From contig NZ_QEII01000236.1 of NCBI RefSeq assembly GCF_003347515.1, positions 1 to 64,000 of the forward strand: DNA of 64,000 nucleotides, read 5' to 3'. Origin of the DNA: Rhodoferax ferrireducens. GTDB taxonomy: Bacteria > Pseudomonadota > Gammaproteobacteria > Burkholderiales > Burkholderiaceae_C. Each line of letters starts with the position of its first letter. Positions within the stretch are counted from its first letter, which is position 1. Positions 9,235-18,069 of this stretch are shown here, in pieces. The notes under the pieces are model-generated. The model had not been told where the DNA came from. It searched no databases and saw nothing but the letters and a program-made list of their open reading frames with translations. The translations under genes and the position numbers were made by a program.

Positions 9235-9440
9235 AATAACACGCTCCTGCGACGGTTGCGCCATAGCTCGCTGGTTCGGTGTTGTGACCATTCGGCGGCT
9301 GTTCAAGATAGCGGTTCTCGAAGGAAAAATTGAAAAAATGGGTTTATTTCAAAAATAGGCCTAAATTAGCCCCTAAATCTGCCGATTACAAATTACCAAC
9401 ACGGATAAGAGCCTCAAACCTGATTATGGATTGACACAAA
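9235..9440. other. Divergent intergenic region, cdd operon / hypothetical gene
   Basis: This region must hold the promoters of the cdd operon (leftward) and of the 161-aa gene (rightward). It is AT-rich around 9320-9440. The piece AAAATAGGCCT at about 9350 matches one end of the dispersed 60-bp repeat, but the rest of that repeat is absent. No operator was identified with confidence. Confidence 0.35.
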
Positions 9441-9926
9441 ATGCAACTGCCGCCCCTTGATCGAACCCCCAGTCTGCGCCCATCCGGCGCGGAGGTGGCT
9501 TCGCTCGCGGCAGTCAGAGTCATTCCCGTTGCACCTTCTGCCAACGCCACGACATCGATTGAGCCCACGCCCAGCGTCATCAACCTCGTGAACCTGGCCA
9601 ACAAGCCCAGTACGGGGGAGGGGGTCTACACCAGTGTGTCCGATCCGGCTCAACGTGGTTCCGAGGCGGCCACGACGCCCAAAGACTGGACCATCCACCG
9701 TCCCGAGCCGGAAAAGGTGGAAGATCCACCACCGGTACCGATCTCCAAACTGCTGATTGACCACATCAAGTCACTGTGGACCGCCAGTGCCAGCGCCGTT
9801 CAAGTTCAGCAGGTCAAAAACCAACTCGACATGGGGCAGCCCAATCCCAATGCCACGCCGGGTGTGCTGTCGACCGAAGTGTTGACTTACTCGCCCAGCA
9901 AAATCAACAAAACAGAAAAAACTTAA
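9441..9926 (+). CDS. Hypothetical proline-rich protein (161 aa)
   Basis: I do not recognise this family. The 161 residues are rich in Pro, Ser, Thr, Ala and Val and look largely disordered, with one predicted helix (PISKLLIDHIKSLWTASASA, residues about 99-118) as the only ordered segment. There is no signal peptide and no Cys. It lies 45 bases upstream of queC in the same direction and could be co-transcribed. Codon usage fits a real gene, and the absence of a Shine-Dalgarno sequence leaves the start uncertain. Confidence 0.6.
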   Translation: MQLPPLDRTPSLRPSGAEVASLAAVRVIPVAPSANATTSIEPTPSVINLVNLANKPSTGEGVYTSVSDPAQRGSEAATTPKDWTIHRPEPEKVEDPPPVPISKLLIDHIKSLWTASASAVQVQQVKNQLDMGQPNPNATPGVLSTEVLTYSPSKINKTEKT

Positions 9927-9971
9927 GCGCGTGTGCTTCAGGCTTGCTCTGGCATCCTCTAATATTGAGGG

Positions 9972-10691
9972 ATGCACACCACCGCACTTGTACTTTTTTC
10001 CGGGGGCCAAGACTCCACCACCTGCCTGGCGCTGGCCTTAAGCAAGTACCAGCGGGTCGAAACCATCGCCTTTGACTACCGGCAGCGGCATGCCGTCGAA
10101 CTGGAGTCACGTCTCAATGTCCTTGCCGAACTGCGCCGCCAGTTTCCCCAATGGGCAGCCAAATTGGGCGACGACCATCTGCTCGACCTGGCGGTGCTGG
10201 GCGAAGTGAGTGACACCTCACTGACGCGCGACACCGCCTTCAAGATGGAGCAAAGCGGCCTGCCCAACACCTTTGTGCCGGGGCGCAACCTGCTGTTCTT
10301 GACCTTGGCCGCCGCCGTGGCCTACCGGCGCGACCTGCAGGTCATGGTGACCGGCGTCTGCGAAACCGACTTTTCAGGCTACCCCGACTGCCGCGACGAC
10401 ACCATGAAAGCCATGCAACTGGCGCTCTCCCTCGGCATGGACAAACGCTTTCTGATTGAAACCCCGCTGATGTGGATCGACAAGGCCGCGACTTGGGCGA
10501 TGGCGCACGAGTTGGGCGAAAAATCCGGAACGCCGGGCGGCGGCGAGGCCCTGGTGAACCTGATCATCGAGCACACCCACACCTGTTATCTGGGTGACCG
10601 CGAACACCGCCATGCCTGGGGCTACGGCTGCGGCACCTGCCCGGCCTGCGAGCTGCGGGCGCGCGGCTATGAGCGCTATTCCGCGGCCTGA
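9972..10691 (+). CDS. queC: 7-cyano-7-deazaguanine synthase (queuosine biosynthesis)
   Basis: A 239-residue ATP-dependent amidoligase/nitrile synthase that makes preQ0 from 7-carboxy-7-deazaguanine and ammonia for tRNA queuosine. The N-terminal PP-loop [15 protein letters not shown] is present, as are [17 protein letters not shown] and the zinc-binding tail [18 protein letters not shown]. Length matches the family. The last 16 bases overlap the 3' end of the ABC exporter gene on the other strand, so the two genes converge with no room for a terminator. No preQ1 riboswitch was seen in the short upstream gap. Confidence 0.95.
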   Translation: MHTTALVLFSGGQDSTTCLALALSKYQRVETIAFDYRQRHAVELESRLNVLAELRRQFPQWAAKLGDDHLLDLAVLGEVSDTSLTRDTAFKMEQSGLPNTFVPGRNLLFLTLAAAVAYRRDLQVMVTGVCETDFSGYPDCRDDTMKAMQLALSLGMDKRFLIETPLMWIDKAATWAMAHELGEKSGTPGGGEALVNLIIEHTHTCYLGDREHRHAWGYGCGTCPACELRARGYERYSAA

Positions 10692-12475
10692 ACGACTTGC
10701 GGTTTGGCGGTCTGCGCGACCAGGCGATACAGTGCCGGTGCTCCTTCCGGCAATTTTTCCAGCGCCCAATGCTGATTATGAAAGGCCGCCACACTGGGTC
10801 GATGTGCTATTGAAATAATAGCGCCTTGCGCAGACTGGACGAGGGCTAGAAGCCGTTTATATACTTTATTTTCGGAAACTTCGTCGAGCGCGCTGGTGGC
10901 TTCATCGGCAAACACCCATTTCGGTTTCTTCAACAGCACGCGGGCAATGGCCAGTCGCTGCTGTTCCCCACCGGAGAGTGTCTGGCTCCAGGCGTCGGCC
11001 TGGTCCAGTTGCTCGGCCATCTGGGGCAGCAGGGCGTCGGTGAGCGCCTGGCGCAGTTCGGCATCGCTATAGCGGGCCGGCGCCTCGGGATAGGCCAGCG
11101 CGTCGCGCAGCGGTCCATTGGGAAAATAGGGCCGCTGCGGAATAAACATCGCCTGCGCCGGGCGGGTGACGGTGCCGCTGGCAAACGGCCAGATGCCTGC
11201 AATGGTGCGAAACAAGGTTGACTTGCCGCTGCCCGATGGCCCCTGCAACAGCACGCTGTCGCCCGGCTTGGCGTGCAGCGCGGCCCCCGCCAGCAGTATC
11301 GCGCCATCCGGCAAGGCCACGGTCAGGTCGTGCGCGTCAAGCGCTACAGTGTTGGTAGCTGTCAGCGCAGTATCGACGGGGGCTAGAGCCCTAAAAGATG
11401 CTTCAAAACTGGTCAAACGGTCGGTGGTGGCGCGCCAACTGGCCAGATTGCTGTAGCTGTCCACAAACCAGCTGAGCGAGCCTTGCACCTGGCCAAAGGC
11501 GGAGGAGATCTGCATCAATTCGCCGAGCTGGATGGCGCCGCTGAAAAACCGCGGTGCCGCCACCACGAACGGGAACACCACCGCCGCCTGGCCAAAAAAG
11601 CTGGTGAACCAGATCAGGTTTTTCTGCGCCTTGATCAGCGCCAGGTAATTGCCCAGGACGTGCGAGAAGCGGGCATCGAGCTGCACGCGTTCCACCGTTT
11701 CACCCCGGTCCAGCGCAATCGATTCGCTGTATTCGCGAACCCGCACCATGTGGTGTCGGAAATCGGCCTCGACTCGCTGCTGCTGGAAATTCAGCTTGAT
11801 CTGGGGCCGCCCGATGTAGTGCGTCAGAATGCTGCCGGCCGCGCAGTACAGCACCGCCATCCAGACCATGAAGCCGGGAATGTTGTACTGGCCGCCGTTG
11901 AAGGAAAACGCAAAGCCGCCCGACAGCCCCCACAAAATGCCGACAAAGCTGAGCAGCGTCACCACCGCATTGAGCAGCCCCATGGTCAGGGAGATGGTGT
12001 AACTGGTGAACAGGTTGATGTCTTCCTGAATCCGCTGGTCCGGGTTGTCGGGGTTGCGAGCGCCGCCATCGGCTTGCCGCGTGAAACGGTTCAGCTCCAG
12101 TTTGTAAAACGCATGGTTGGACAGCCAGCGCTGCAGGTAGTGGCCGGTCATCCAGGCGCGCCAGCGCAGCTCCAGCAACTGCGTCAGGTAAAACTTGTAG
12201 ACCGCGATGATGATGAAGGCAAACGCCAGGTAGGTGAATCGCCCCAGCTGCGTCCAGAACACGGCCGCATTTTTGTCCTGCAGCGCGTCGTAAAACAGCT
12301 TGTTCCACTCGTTGAACAGTACCGCCATGTACACCAGGCCCAGATTCAGGGCGATGATGGCGACCAACAGGCCGCGCGCTTTCCACTTCTCGTCAGACTG
12401 GAAGTAGGGCTTGGTCAAAGCCCAGGCCTGAGTCGTGAAGGTCTTGAATGCGGTGAGTTTTTGGGACAAATTCAT
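10676..12475 (-). CDS. SbmA/YddA-type ABC exporter with fused permease and ATPase
   Basis: A 599-residue half-transporter of the ABCD/SbmA-BacA/YddA group. The N-terminal part (about residues 20-330) has several membrane segments and the conserved [20 protein letters not shown] motif. The ATPase has Walker [20 protein letters not shown], signature [16 protein letters not shown], Walker [14 protein letters not shown] and H-loop ISIAHR. The substrate is unknown (peptides, cofactors or lipids in relatives). Two copies of the dispersed 60-bp repeat are read in frame: one in the permease-ATPase linker ([19 protein letters not shown], bases 11342-11397) and one covering [17 protein letters not shown] up to the H-loop (10804-10858). 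The second keeps the normal D-loop to H-loop distance. Confidence 0.9.
   Translation of the reverse strand: MNLSQKLTAFKTFTTQAWALTKPYFQSDEKWKARGLLVAIIALNLGLVYMAVLFNEWNKLFYDALQDKNAAVFWTQLGRFTYLAFAFIIIAVYKFYLTQLLELRWRAWMTGHYLQRWLSNHAFYKLELNRFTRQADGGARNPDNPDQRIQEDINLFTSYTISLTMGLLNAVVTLLSFVGILWGLSGGFAFSFNGGQYNIPGFMVWMAVLYCAAGSILTHYIGRPQIKLNFQQQRVEADFRHHMVRVREYSESIALDRGETVERVQLDARFSHVLGNYLALIKAQKNLIWFTSFFGQAAVVFPFVVAAPRFFSGAIQLGELMQISSAFGQVQGSLSWFVDSYSNLASWRATTDRLTSFEASFRALAPVDTALTATNTVALDAHDLTVALPDGAILLAGAALHAKPGDSVLLQGPSGSGKSTLFRTIAGIWPFASGTVTRPAQAMFIPQRPYFPNGPLRDALAYPEAPARYSDAELRQALTDALLPQMAEQLDQADAWSQTLSGGEQQRLAIARVLLKKPKWVFADEATSALDEVSENKVYKRLLALVQSAQGAIISIAHRPSVAAFHNQHWALEKLPEGAPALYRLVAQTAKPQVVQAAE
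10804..10858 (+). repeat. Dispersed ~60-bp repeat (family 1), copy in ABC exporter ATPase
   Basis: On the + strand it shows the core CTATTGAAATAATAGCGCC, CTTGCGC, a variable part, then GAGGGCTAGAAGCC, matching the family consensus. It lies in the coding strand of the exporter in reverse orientation, where it encodes [17 protein letters not shown]. Confidence 0.8.
11342..11397 (+). repeat. Dispersed ~60-bp repeat (family 1), copy in ABC exporter linker
   Basis: It contains TAGCTGTCAGCGC, a variable stretch and GGGGGCTAGAGCCCTAAAA. In the exporter gene it is read in reverse orientation and in the same frame as the 10804 copy, giving [19 protein letters not shown] between permease and ATPase. 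Confidence 0.8.
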
Positions 12476-12494
12476 AGGTGGATTTTTATTTCTT

Positions 12495-12559
12495 CGTCAT
12501 TGCGAGCGCAGCGCGGCAATCCCCGCCCCCTGGATTGCCGCGCTGCGCTCGCAATGACG
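12495..12559. repeat. REP-like palindrome (family 2), perfect 28-9-28 inverted repeat
   Basis: The arms at 12495-12522 and 12532-12559 are exact reverse complements (28 bp) around a 9-base spacer. The outer end reads CGTCATTGCGAGCGC. It sits between the 5'-nucleotidase gene and the ABC exporter gene, both on the minus strand, and could form a very stable hairpin in a joint transcript. Confidence 0.9.
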
Positions 12560-12578
12560 ACACTGTGGAAGAAGGACC

Positions 12579-13499
12579 TCAGGTGTTCGAGATGCCACTC
12601 ACTACATGGCCCGAGGGCACATGGCGGGAGGCCGAGTCAACATGCCCGGTCTGGTCGTCAAAAAAGAAGTCGGGTTCGAATTCGCGCAGAAACTCGCCCT
12701 TGGGCAGGCCGCCCAGGAACATCGCCTCATCGACCTCGATGTTCCAGTCCATCAGCGTGCGAATGGCGCGTTCGTGCGCCGGGGCGCTGCGGGCGGTGAC
12801 CAGCGCGGTGCGGATGCGCATGCGCGGCGTGCCGGCTTGCTGCAGGCGCTGCAGCGCGGTCAGCAGCGGTTTGAACGGCCCGGCCAGCAGCGGCTGCTGG
12901 GCCTTGTCGGTTTCGTGTTTTTGAAACGCCCGCAAGCCCTCGGCCTGGTAGACGCGTTCGGCTTCGTCGCTGAACAGCACGGCGTCACCGTCAAAAGCGA
13001 TTCGCACTTCATTCGGATAAGCCTCGCCGGCATGCGCCGATTGCGGATACACCTGCGCGGCGGGCACGCCAGCGTCCAGCGCGGCGCGCACGTCGCTGAG
13101 GTGGGTGCTCAGGAACAGATTGGCGTGCAGTGGTTTGAGGTAGCGCCACGGTGACTGCCCGCGCGTGAAGCTGCCGCGCTCAATTGGCAAGCCGTAATGC
13201 TGGGCCGAGCGGAACACCCGCATGCCCGACACCGGGTCGTTGCGCGAGAGGATCACCACCTCCACCGGCTGCGAAGCCGGCGCACTCAGGGGATCAGCGG
13301 GTGCCTGGTTGAAGGCCAGCAATTTCCTGACCATGGAAAACGCCACGCCGGGTTTGGCCGGAATGTCCAGTCGCGCCAGTTGCAACGCCATGTAGGCGCG
13401 GTCGTCGCCTTGCTCGAAGACTTCGTTTTCCTCCTCGAAGTCAAACAGCGCGCGGCTTGAAATCGCCACCACCAGCTTGCCGTCCAGTGAGGCGCTCAT
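12579..13499 (-). CDS. 5'-nucleotidase (cytosolic 5'-nucleotidase I-like, PF06189 type)
   Basis: A 306-residue cytosolic protein similar to the 5'-nucleotidase family related to animal cN-I, which removes phosphate from nucleoside monophosphates. Supporting segments are VVAISSRALFDFEEEN at the N-terminus, VEVVILSRNDPVSGMRVFRS, and IAFDGDAVLFSDEAERVYQ (a HAD-like DxD block). The start overlaps the ilvA stop by four bases, so translation is likely coupled to ilvA. Why a nucleotidase is coupled to isoleucine synthesis is not evident from the sequence. The family assignment is from motif memory and is fairly firm. Confidence 0.85.
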   Translation of the reverse strand: MSASLDGKLVVAISSRALFDFEEENEVFEQGDDRAYMALQLARLDIPAKPGVAFSMVRKLLAFNQAPADPLSAPASQPVEVVILSRNDPVSGMRVFRSAQHYGLPIERGSFTRGQSPWRYLKPLHANLFLSTHLSDVRAALDAGVPAAQVYPQSAHAGEAYPNEVRIAFDGDAVLFSDEAERVYQAEGLRAFQKHETDKAQQPLLAGPFKPLLTALQRLQQAGTPRMRIRTALVTARSAPAHERAIRTLMDWNIEVDEAMFLGGLPKGEFLREFEPDFFFDDQTGHVDSASRHVPSGHVVSGISNT

Positions 13500-15055
13500 G
13501 TCTGCAAAAACATCCGGTAGACCGGGTTGCTGGTCTCTTCCACATAGGGGTAGTCCAGGGCCTCCAGAAACTTGTCGAACGCTGCTGTGTCGGCCTCGGG
13601 CACCTGCAGCCCGACCAGAATGCGGCCATAGTCTGCGCCCTGGTTGCGGTAGTGAAACAGGCTGATGTTCCAGCCCGGCCGCATCAGACTCAAAAATTTC
13701 AGCAGCGCACCAGGCCGCTCGGGAAAGACAAAGCGCAGCAAACGCTCGTCCTGCGCCAGTTTGGAGTGGCCGCCGACCATGTGGCGAATATGCTCCTTGG
13801 CCAGTTCGTCATGGGTCAAATCCAGCGCTTCAAAGCGGTGCCGGGTGAAGTTGGCGGCGATCTTGGTGGATTCGCCTTTGCCGTGCGTGGTCAGGCCCAT
13901 GAACACATGGGCTTGGGCGGCGTCGCTGATGCGGTAGTTGAATTCGGTCACGTTGCGCGGGCCGCCGGGCAAATTCTCGATCAACTCGCAAAAGCGCTTG
14001 AAGCTGCCGCGCTCTTCCGGGATCGTTACCGCGAACAAGGCTTCGCGCTCTTCCCCTACTTCGGCGCGCTCGGCGACAAAGCGCAGGCGGTCAAAGTTCA
14101 TGTTGGCGCCGCACAAAATGGCGGCGTAGGTCTCGCCCTTGGTCTTGTGGCTGGCCACATACTGCTTGATGGCCGCCACCGCCAAGGCGCCAGCAGGCTC
14201 CACGATGCTGCGGGTGTCGACGAACACATCCTTGATGGCCGCGCACACGGCATCGGTGTCCACGATGATGTATTCATCCACCAGCTTGCGCGCAACCCGA
14301 AAAGTTTCCTCGCCGACCAGTTTCACGGCGGTACCGTCGGAGAACAGGCCCACATCGGGCAAGGTCACGCGTTTCTTGGCCGCCACTGACTGCGTCATGG
14401 CGTCGGAGTCGTTCATTTGCACGCCGATCACCTTGATCTCCGGGCGTACCGCCTTGATGTAGTTGGCCACGCCCGAGATCAGGCCGCCACCGCCAATCGC
14501 CACAAATACGGCATCCAGTCGGTTCGAGCCGTGGCCTTGCAGTTGCCGCAGCATCTCCATGGCAATCGTGCCCTGGCCGGCAATCACGTCCGGGTCGTCA
14601 AACGGGTGGACAAAGGTCAGGCCTTGCTTTTTCTCCAGTTCCACGGAATGCGCGTAGGCATCGGAATAGCTGTCGCCATGCAGCACTACCTCGCCGCCAA
14701 AGCTGCGCACCGCCTCTATTTTGAGCTGCGGTGTGGTGGTTGGCATGACGATGACCGCACGGGTACCGAGCTTTTGCGCGCTCAAGGCGACGCCTTGGGC
14801 ATGGTTGCCGGCCGAAGCGCAAATCACGCCTTTCTTCAACTGCTCGGGCGTCAGGTGCGCCATTTTGTTGTAGGCGCCGCGCAGCTTGAAGCTGTGCACG
14901 GGCTGCTGGTCTTCGCGTTTGAGCAGCACGGTGTTGTGCAGGCGTTTGCTCAAGGCTTTGGCGGGCTCCAGGGCGGTCTCCACCGCCACGTCATAGACAC
15001 GGGCGGTCAGGATCTTTTTCAGGTAGTCAGCAGGTTTGAGGTGTTGTGTTTTCAT
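13496..15055 (-). CDS. ilvA: Threonine ammonia-lyase, biosynthetic
   Basis: A 519-residue PLP enzyme converting threonine to 2-oxobutanoate, the first step to isoleucine. The PLP lysine is Lys57 in HSFKLRGAYNKM; the phosphate loop AIGGGGLISGVANY and the SAGNHAQGVAL block follow. The C-terminal third carries two ACT-like regulatory modules (ERGSFKRFCELI and ERPGALLKFLSLM), as expected for the isoleucine-inhibited form. The start at 15055 gives the normal length and MKTQHL N-terminus; a longer frame to 15310 would overlap the divergent OsmC gene. A perfect hairpin abuts the start codon and there is no clear ribosome binding site. Confidence 0.95.
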   Translation of the reverse strand: MKTQHLKPADYLKKILTARVYDVAVETALEPAKALSKRLHNTVLLKREDQQPVHSFKLRGAYNKMAHLTPEQLKKGVICASAGNHAQGVALSAQKLGTRAVIVMPTTTPQLKIEAVRSFGGEVVLHGDSYSDAYAHSVELEKKQGLTFVHPFDDPDVIAGQGTIAMEMLRQLQGHGSNRLDAVFVAIGGGGLISGVANYIKAVRPEIKVIGVQMNDSDAMTQSVAAKKRVTLPDVGLFSDGTAVKLVGEETFRVARKLVDEYIIVDTDAVCAAIKDVFVDTRSIVEPAGALAVAAIKQYVASHKTKGETYAAILCGANMNFDRLRFVAERAEVGEEREALFAVTIPEERGSFKRFCELIENLPGGPRNVTEFNYRISDAAQAHVFMGLTTHGKGESTKIAANFTRHRFEALDLTHDELAKEHIRHMVGGHSKLAQDERLLRFVFPERPGALLKFLSLMRPGWNISLFHYRNQGADYGRILVGLQVPEADTAAFDKFLEALDYPYVEETSNPVYRMFLQT

Positions 15056-15076
15056 GGGGCTTTGATAATAAGCCCC
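15056..15076 (-). promoter_or_regulatory. Hairpin immediately upstream of the ilvA start codon
   Basis: GGGGCTT and AAGCCCC form a perfect seven-base stem with a TGATAAT loop, ending at the base before the ilvA ATG. It occupies the place of the ribosome binding site, so a role in limiting translation is possible. No T-tract follows. The function is inferred. Confidence 0.4.
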
Positions 15077-15122
15077 GGCACAGGGCACAATTCTCAGCTT
15101 TAAATAAAGGGCGAGCTTCATT

Positions 15123-15572
15123 ATGGAATGCACAGTCAGCTGGACCGGGGCGCTTGGCACGCGCTCGGGTATGGGGTTTGTCGCCGAAACCGGCAGTGGC
15201 CATACCTTGATGATGGACGGCGCGCCGGACGCCGCCAAACCCGAAAACGGCGGTCTGAACCTGGCGCCACGCCCGCTGGAGACTGTGCTGGCCGGCACGG
15301 GCGGCTGCACCGCCTATGACGTGGTGTTGATTTTGAAGCGGGGTCGCCATCTGGTGACCGGCTGTTCGGTCAAACTCACCGCCGAGCGGGCCGAGGTTGA
15401 TCCCAAGGTATTCACCCGCATCAACATGCATTTCACCGTGTCGGGCAAGGGCATTCCGGTCGTCGCGGTGGAGCGCGCCATCGCCATGAGCCACGAAAAA
15501 TACTGCTCGGCCAGCATCATGCTGGCCAAAACTGCCGAGATCAGCACCAGTTTCGAGTTGATCGAGTCTTGA
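15123..15572 (+). CDS. OsmC/Ohr-like family protein (YhfA type)
   Basis: A 149-residue OsmC-fold protein. RPLETVLAGTGGCTAYDVV holds the single conserved Cys of the helix segment, and a second Cys (MSHEKYCSAS) near the C-terminus completes the peroxidatic pair. The order and length fit the YhfA-like branch. OsmC/Ohr proteins reduce organic hydroperoxides; the exact substrate of this branch is unclear. It is divergent from ilvA, and its stop is one base from the coq7 stop on the other strand. Confidence 0.88.
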   Translation: MECTVSWTGALGTRSGMGFVAETGSGHTLMMDGAPDAAKPENGGLNLAPRPLETVLAGTGGCTAYDVVLILKRGRHLVTGCSVKLTAERAEVDPKVFTRINMHFTVSGKGIPVVAVERAIAMSHEKYCSASIMLAKTAEISTSFELIES

Positions 15573-15573
15573 G

Positions 15574-16200
15574 TTAAACCCGGTGCGCCACCGTCGTCAT
15601 CACTTTGGCGGCGGCACGCATGACGTTTTTGACGGCTTGCGGCAACTCGATGGCGCCGGCCTTCTGTGCGTCCAGCGCATGGCGCGCCTCGTCGTCCTTC
15701 ATCTGCGCCACGATGGCACGCGACGCGTGGTCGTTAGCAGGTAGCCGGGTCAGATGGCTTTGCAGGTGCGCCTCCACCTGGGTTTCAGTTTCCACCACAA
15801 AACCCAGGCTCAGCCGATCGCCGAGTCGTCCGGCCAGCAGGCCCAGCCCGAAGGCCCCCGCGTACCACAGCGGGTTGAGCAGCGATTTCCGGTCCCCCAG
15901 CTCGTTCAGGCGCTGCTCGGTCCACGCCAAGTGATCGGTTTCTTCGGCACTGGCCCTTATGAAATGGGCGCGAAGCGCTTCGTTTTTGGTAGCAAACGCC
16001 TGTGCCGTGTAAAGCGCCTGGGCGCACACCTCGCCCACATGGTTGACCCGCATCAGCGCGCCCGCATGGGCTTTCTCGGTGGCCGTCAGTTCGGTGGCTT
16101 CGCCTGGCAGCGTTGGGCAGGGCAGGGCGGCGCGGGGTGTGGCAAACAGGGTGCGCAGGGCGGCGTCGGCGGTGGCAAGAAATTGGTCGGAGGGGCTCAT
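15574..16200 (-). CDS. coq7: Demethoxyubiquinone hydroxylase (Coq7)
   Basis: A 208-residue di-iron monooxygenase that hydroxylates the quinone ring late in ubiquinone synthesis, acting at the inner membrane. The two iron-binding repeats are visible: [18 protein letters not shown] (E-x-x-H pattern of helix 1) with [16 protein letters not shown], and later VEAHLQSH with [12 protein letters not shown]. Length is typical for bacterial Coq7. The gene converges on the OsmC gene with a one-base gap. Ubiquinone use fits an aerobic proteobacterium. Confidence 0.93.
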   Translation of the reverse strand: MSPSDQFLATADAALRTLFATPRAALPCPTLPGEATELTATEKAHAGALMRVNHVGEVCAQALYTAQAFATKNEALRAHFIRASAEETDHLAWTEQRLNELGDRKSLLNPLWYAGAFGLGLLAGRLGDRLSLGFVVETETQVEAHLQSHLTRLPANDHASRAIVAQMKDDEARHALDAQKAGAIELPQAVKNVMRAAAKVMTTVAHRV

Positions 16201-16281
16201 GTGTATAACTGATCCGCTTAATAATTGAGGCTGGGTGCAGTCGCTATTGTCCCCGCTTGCACATTTGCGGCCCTGACAAAG

Positions 16282-16303
16282 AAAAAAAGCCCCGCAAGGG
16301 GCT
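16282..16303 (-). terminator. Rho-independent terminator of the porin gene at 16327
   Basis: A stem of AGCCCC/GGGGCT with a four-base loop is followed on the minus strand by a run of seven T. It lies just past the stop of the leftward porin gene. Confidence 0.85.
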
Positions 16304-16326
16304 CTTTTACAGGGGAAAAATGTCTT

Positions 16327-17628
16327 TTAGAAGCGGTGCCGGATTCCGAGTGCCAAGCCTGTGCTGTCCGTCCCCGCGGATGAGGTCACGCCGCCGATGT
16401 AGCCATTGCCGCCAGGCGCAACTTGCGCCAGGTTCTGGTTGTCATAGTGAACCAGCACCGCGTTCAGATCCGTCCGCTTGGAAAGCGCGTAGGTGTACGC
16501 GACGCCATAAGAGGTGACGTCTGAATCAGACGGGCGGTTGTCGTTGTAATGGTTATAGGCCAGCGCGATCGTGCTCGGGCCGGTCACGTAGCGATAGCCG
16601 ATGTGGAACAGTCTGCCGTCTTGTTTGAAAGCGTTGATAAACGCATTCTGGACCAGTGCCGCATTCGCTGCGCCTACCAAGGGCGTCAACGCCGGCGTAA
16701 TAGCCGACAAGCTGCTGGGGTTGTCATCCGTGATCTTGGCCACCAGGGTGCTGACGGTGCTGCTACCAAAATTCACCGAGGCGCCAAGAATGGCGGAGGT
16801 CAAGGACTTGTTCCCGAGTTCGTTGTTCCGGGTGTTGTAGCCAGCGCCCACCGAGAACCTGTCGGCCTTGTAGTTGGCGTTAATGCCGAGCAGCCGGCCT
16901 TTGTCGGCATCGCCAGCGACTTCGCCAGCGGCATACATCAGGGAGCCCGAGATGCCGCCTTGCTGAATACGGTAGACCAGAGAGTTGGAGGTGCGAATTT
17001 CAAAAACTGCCGGGAAGGCCACGATTTGCCCTGCGGACAGGGCAGACTGCGTTGCCGTAATGTCGTAGGTCCCAAAAGTCTCATAGGCCGGCGTGTATTG
17101 GCGCCCGGCCAGAAAGCCGCCAAACGGCGTGACCAGGCCCACGAAGGCCTGACGGTCGAACAGGCGATTGCCGCTCGCACCGACATTCACACCAAACTCG
17201 CTTGCCAAGAGTGCGTCGACGCCTGCGACGGCCGGTTGCAAAGCACTTGGCAAGCCCATCAGTGTGGCTTGGGAAAATCGATCGGACAACTGAGACCCAG
17301 AGATGGGGCGGCTGCTCGTCGAGCCGGTATCCAGCTCAACCCGGCTCTCCAGCGTAAACACGGTGCGATAACCGCCGCCCAGGTCTTCATTGCCTTTCAG
17401 GCCCCAACGCGAACCTTCCATGATGCCGCTGGCCACTTGCGTGACCGAGCCTGCTTTCAAGCCGGTGACCTGGGTAATGCCCACATCAGCGATGCCGTAC
17501 AAGGTGACTGTGGAAGCGCCGGTGCCTTGAGCGCTGACGAAGCCGGCGCAGCAAAGTGCGGTGGCCGTCGCGATACTGCGCACAGCAGTCGGAATTGAGG
17601 TGTAGCCGGAGGCGATGCGGGATTTCAT
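16327..17628 (-). CDS. Gram-negative outer-membrane porin (433 aa)
   Basis: A trimeric-type general porin of the Burkholderiales OmpC-like family. The signal peptide is residues 1 to about 30, ending FVSAQG, followed by VTLYGIADVGI, a barrel with SRWGLKGNEDLGGGYRTVFTLES and a C-terminal Phe (LALGIRHRF) as needed for barrel assembly. The start at 17628 has AAGGAA five bases upstream and gives a clean signal peptide; an upstream extension to 17766 does not. It is divergent from the porin gene at 18070 and longer than it by about 100 residues, so it is a different subtype. Confidence 0.93.
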   Translation of the reverse strand: MKSRIASGYTSIPTAVRSIATATALCCAGFVSAQGTGASTVTLYGIADVGITQVTGLKAGSVTQVASGIMEGSRWGLKGNEDLGGGYRTVFTLESRVELDTGSTSSRPISGSQLSDRFSQATLMGLPSALQPAVAGVDALLASEFGVNVGASGNRLFDRQAFVGLVTPFGGFLAGRQYTPAYETFGTYDITATQSALSAGQIVAFPAVFEIRTSNSLVYRIQQGGISGSLMYAAGEVAGDADKGRLLGINANYKADRFSVGAGYNTRNNELGNKSLTSAILGASVNFGSSTVSTLVAKITDDNPSSLSAITPALTPLVGAANAALVQNAFINAFKQDGRLFHIGYRYVTGPSTIALAYNHYNDNRPSDSDVTSYGVAYTYALSKRTDLNAVLVHYDNQNLAQVAPGGNGYIGGVTSSAGTDSTGLALGIRHRF

Positions 17629-18069
17629 AAAGTTCCTTGTTGGTTCTACGTTAAATAAATGGGTCAATGCACGGCAGACATGTGACGCTTTTGATTCTCC
17701 ATACCTCCCAATGAACCGACAAGACGCATTGGCGACAAGGCATGTCTTTTTGGGCTTTTCGTTCACAGGTGTTTTCCCTAGGGGCGCGTTAGCGGGCGCA
17801 TTGCTAAGCCTCCGTCAAGCTGGGGGCGTGAATGGGGTGATTGCTTACTGGACTTGAAATGCGCTGGTGACTCAGGCTATGGTGTACTGATTTGTTGCAT
17901 CGGAGCGACATTTTTGCCAAAAAAGTAAGGGTAAATCATGATTGATTCACGAAATATTTGTAGGAATTGAGCTTATTTGTTCAAATGATTTTCGAGATGT
18001 TCAACACGTCCCTTCCAGAGTGTTTTGCAAGAAGCGTTTTGGTAATCCCCTAAATTTATTGGAGTTTTC
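17629..18069. other. 441-bp intergenic region between divergent porin genes
   Basis: This long AT-richer region separates the porin genes at 16327 (leftward) and 18070 (rightward). It should carry both promoters and any regulator sites. I found no gene, terminator, CRISPR or convincing operator in it. The ribosome binding site of the rightward porin (TTGGAG) is at its right end. Confidence 0.5.

Noticed and set aside
9344..9380. Possible ninth intact copy of the family 1 repeat upstream of the 161-aa gene
   Set aside because: Only one end (AAAATAGGCCT) matches; the TGCGC core and the other end are missing.
9927..9971. preQ1 riboswitch before queC
   Set aside because: The gap is short and lacks the conserved motif.
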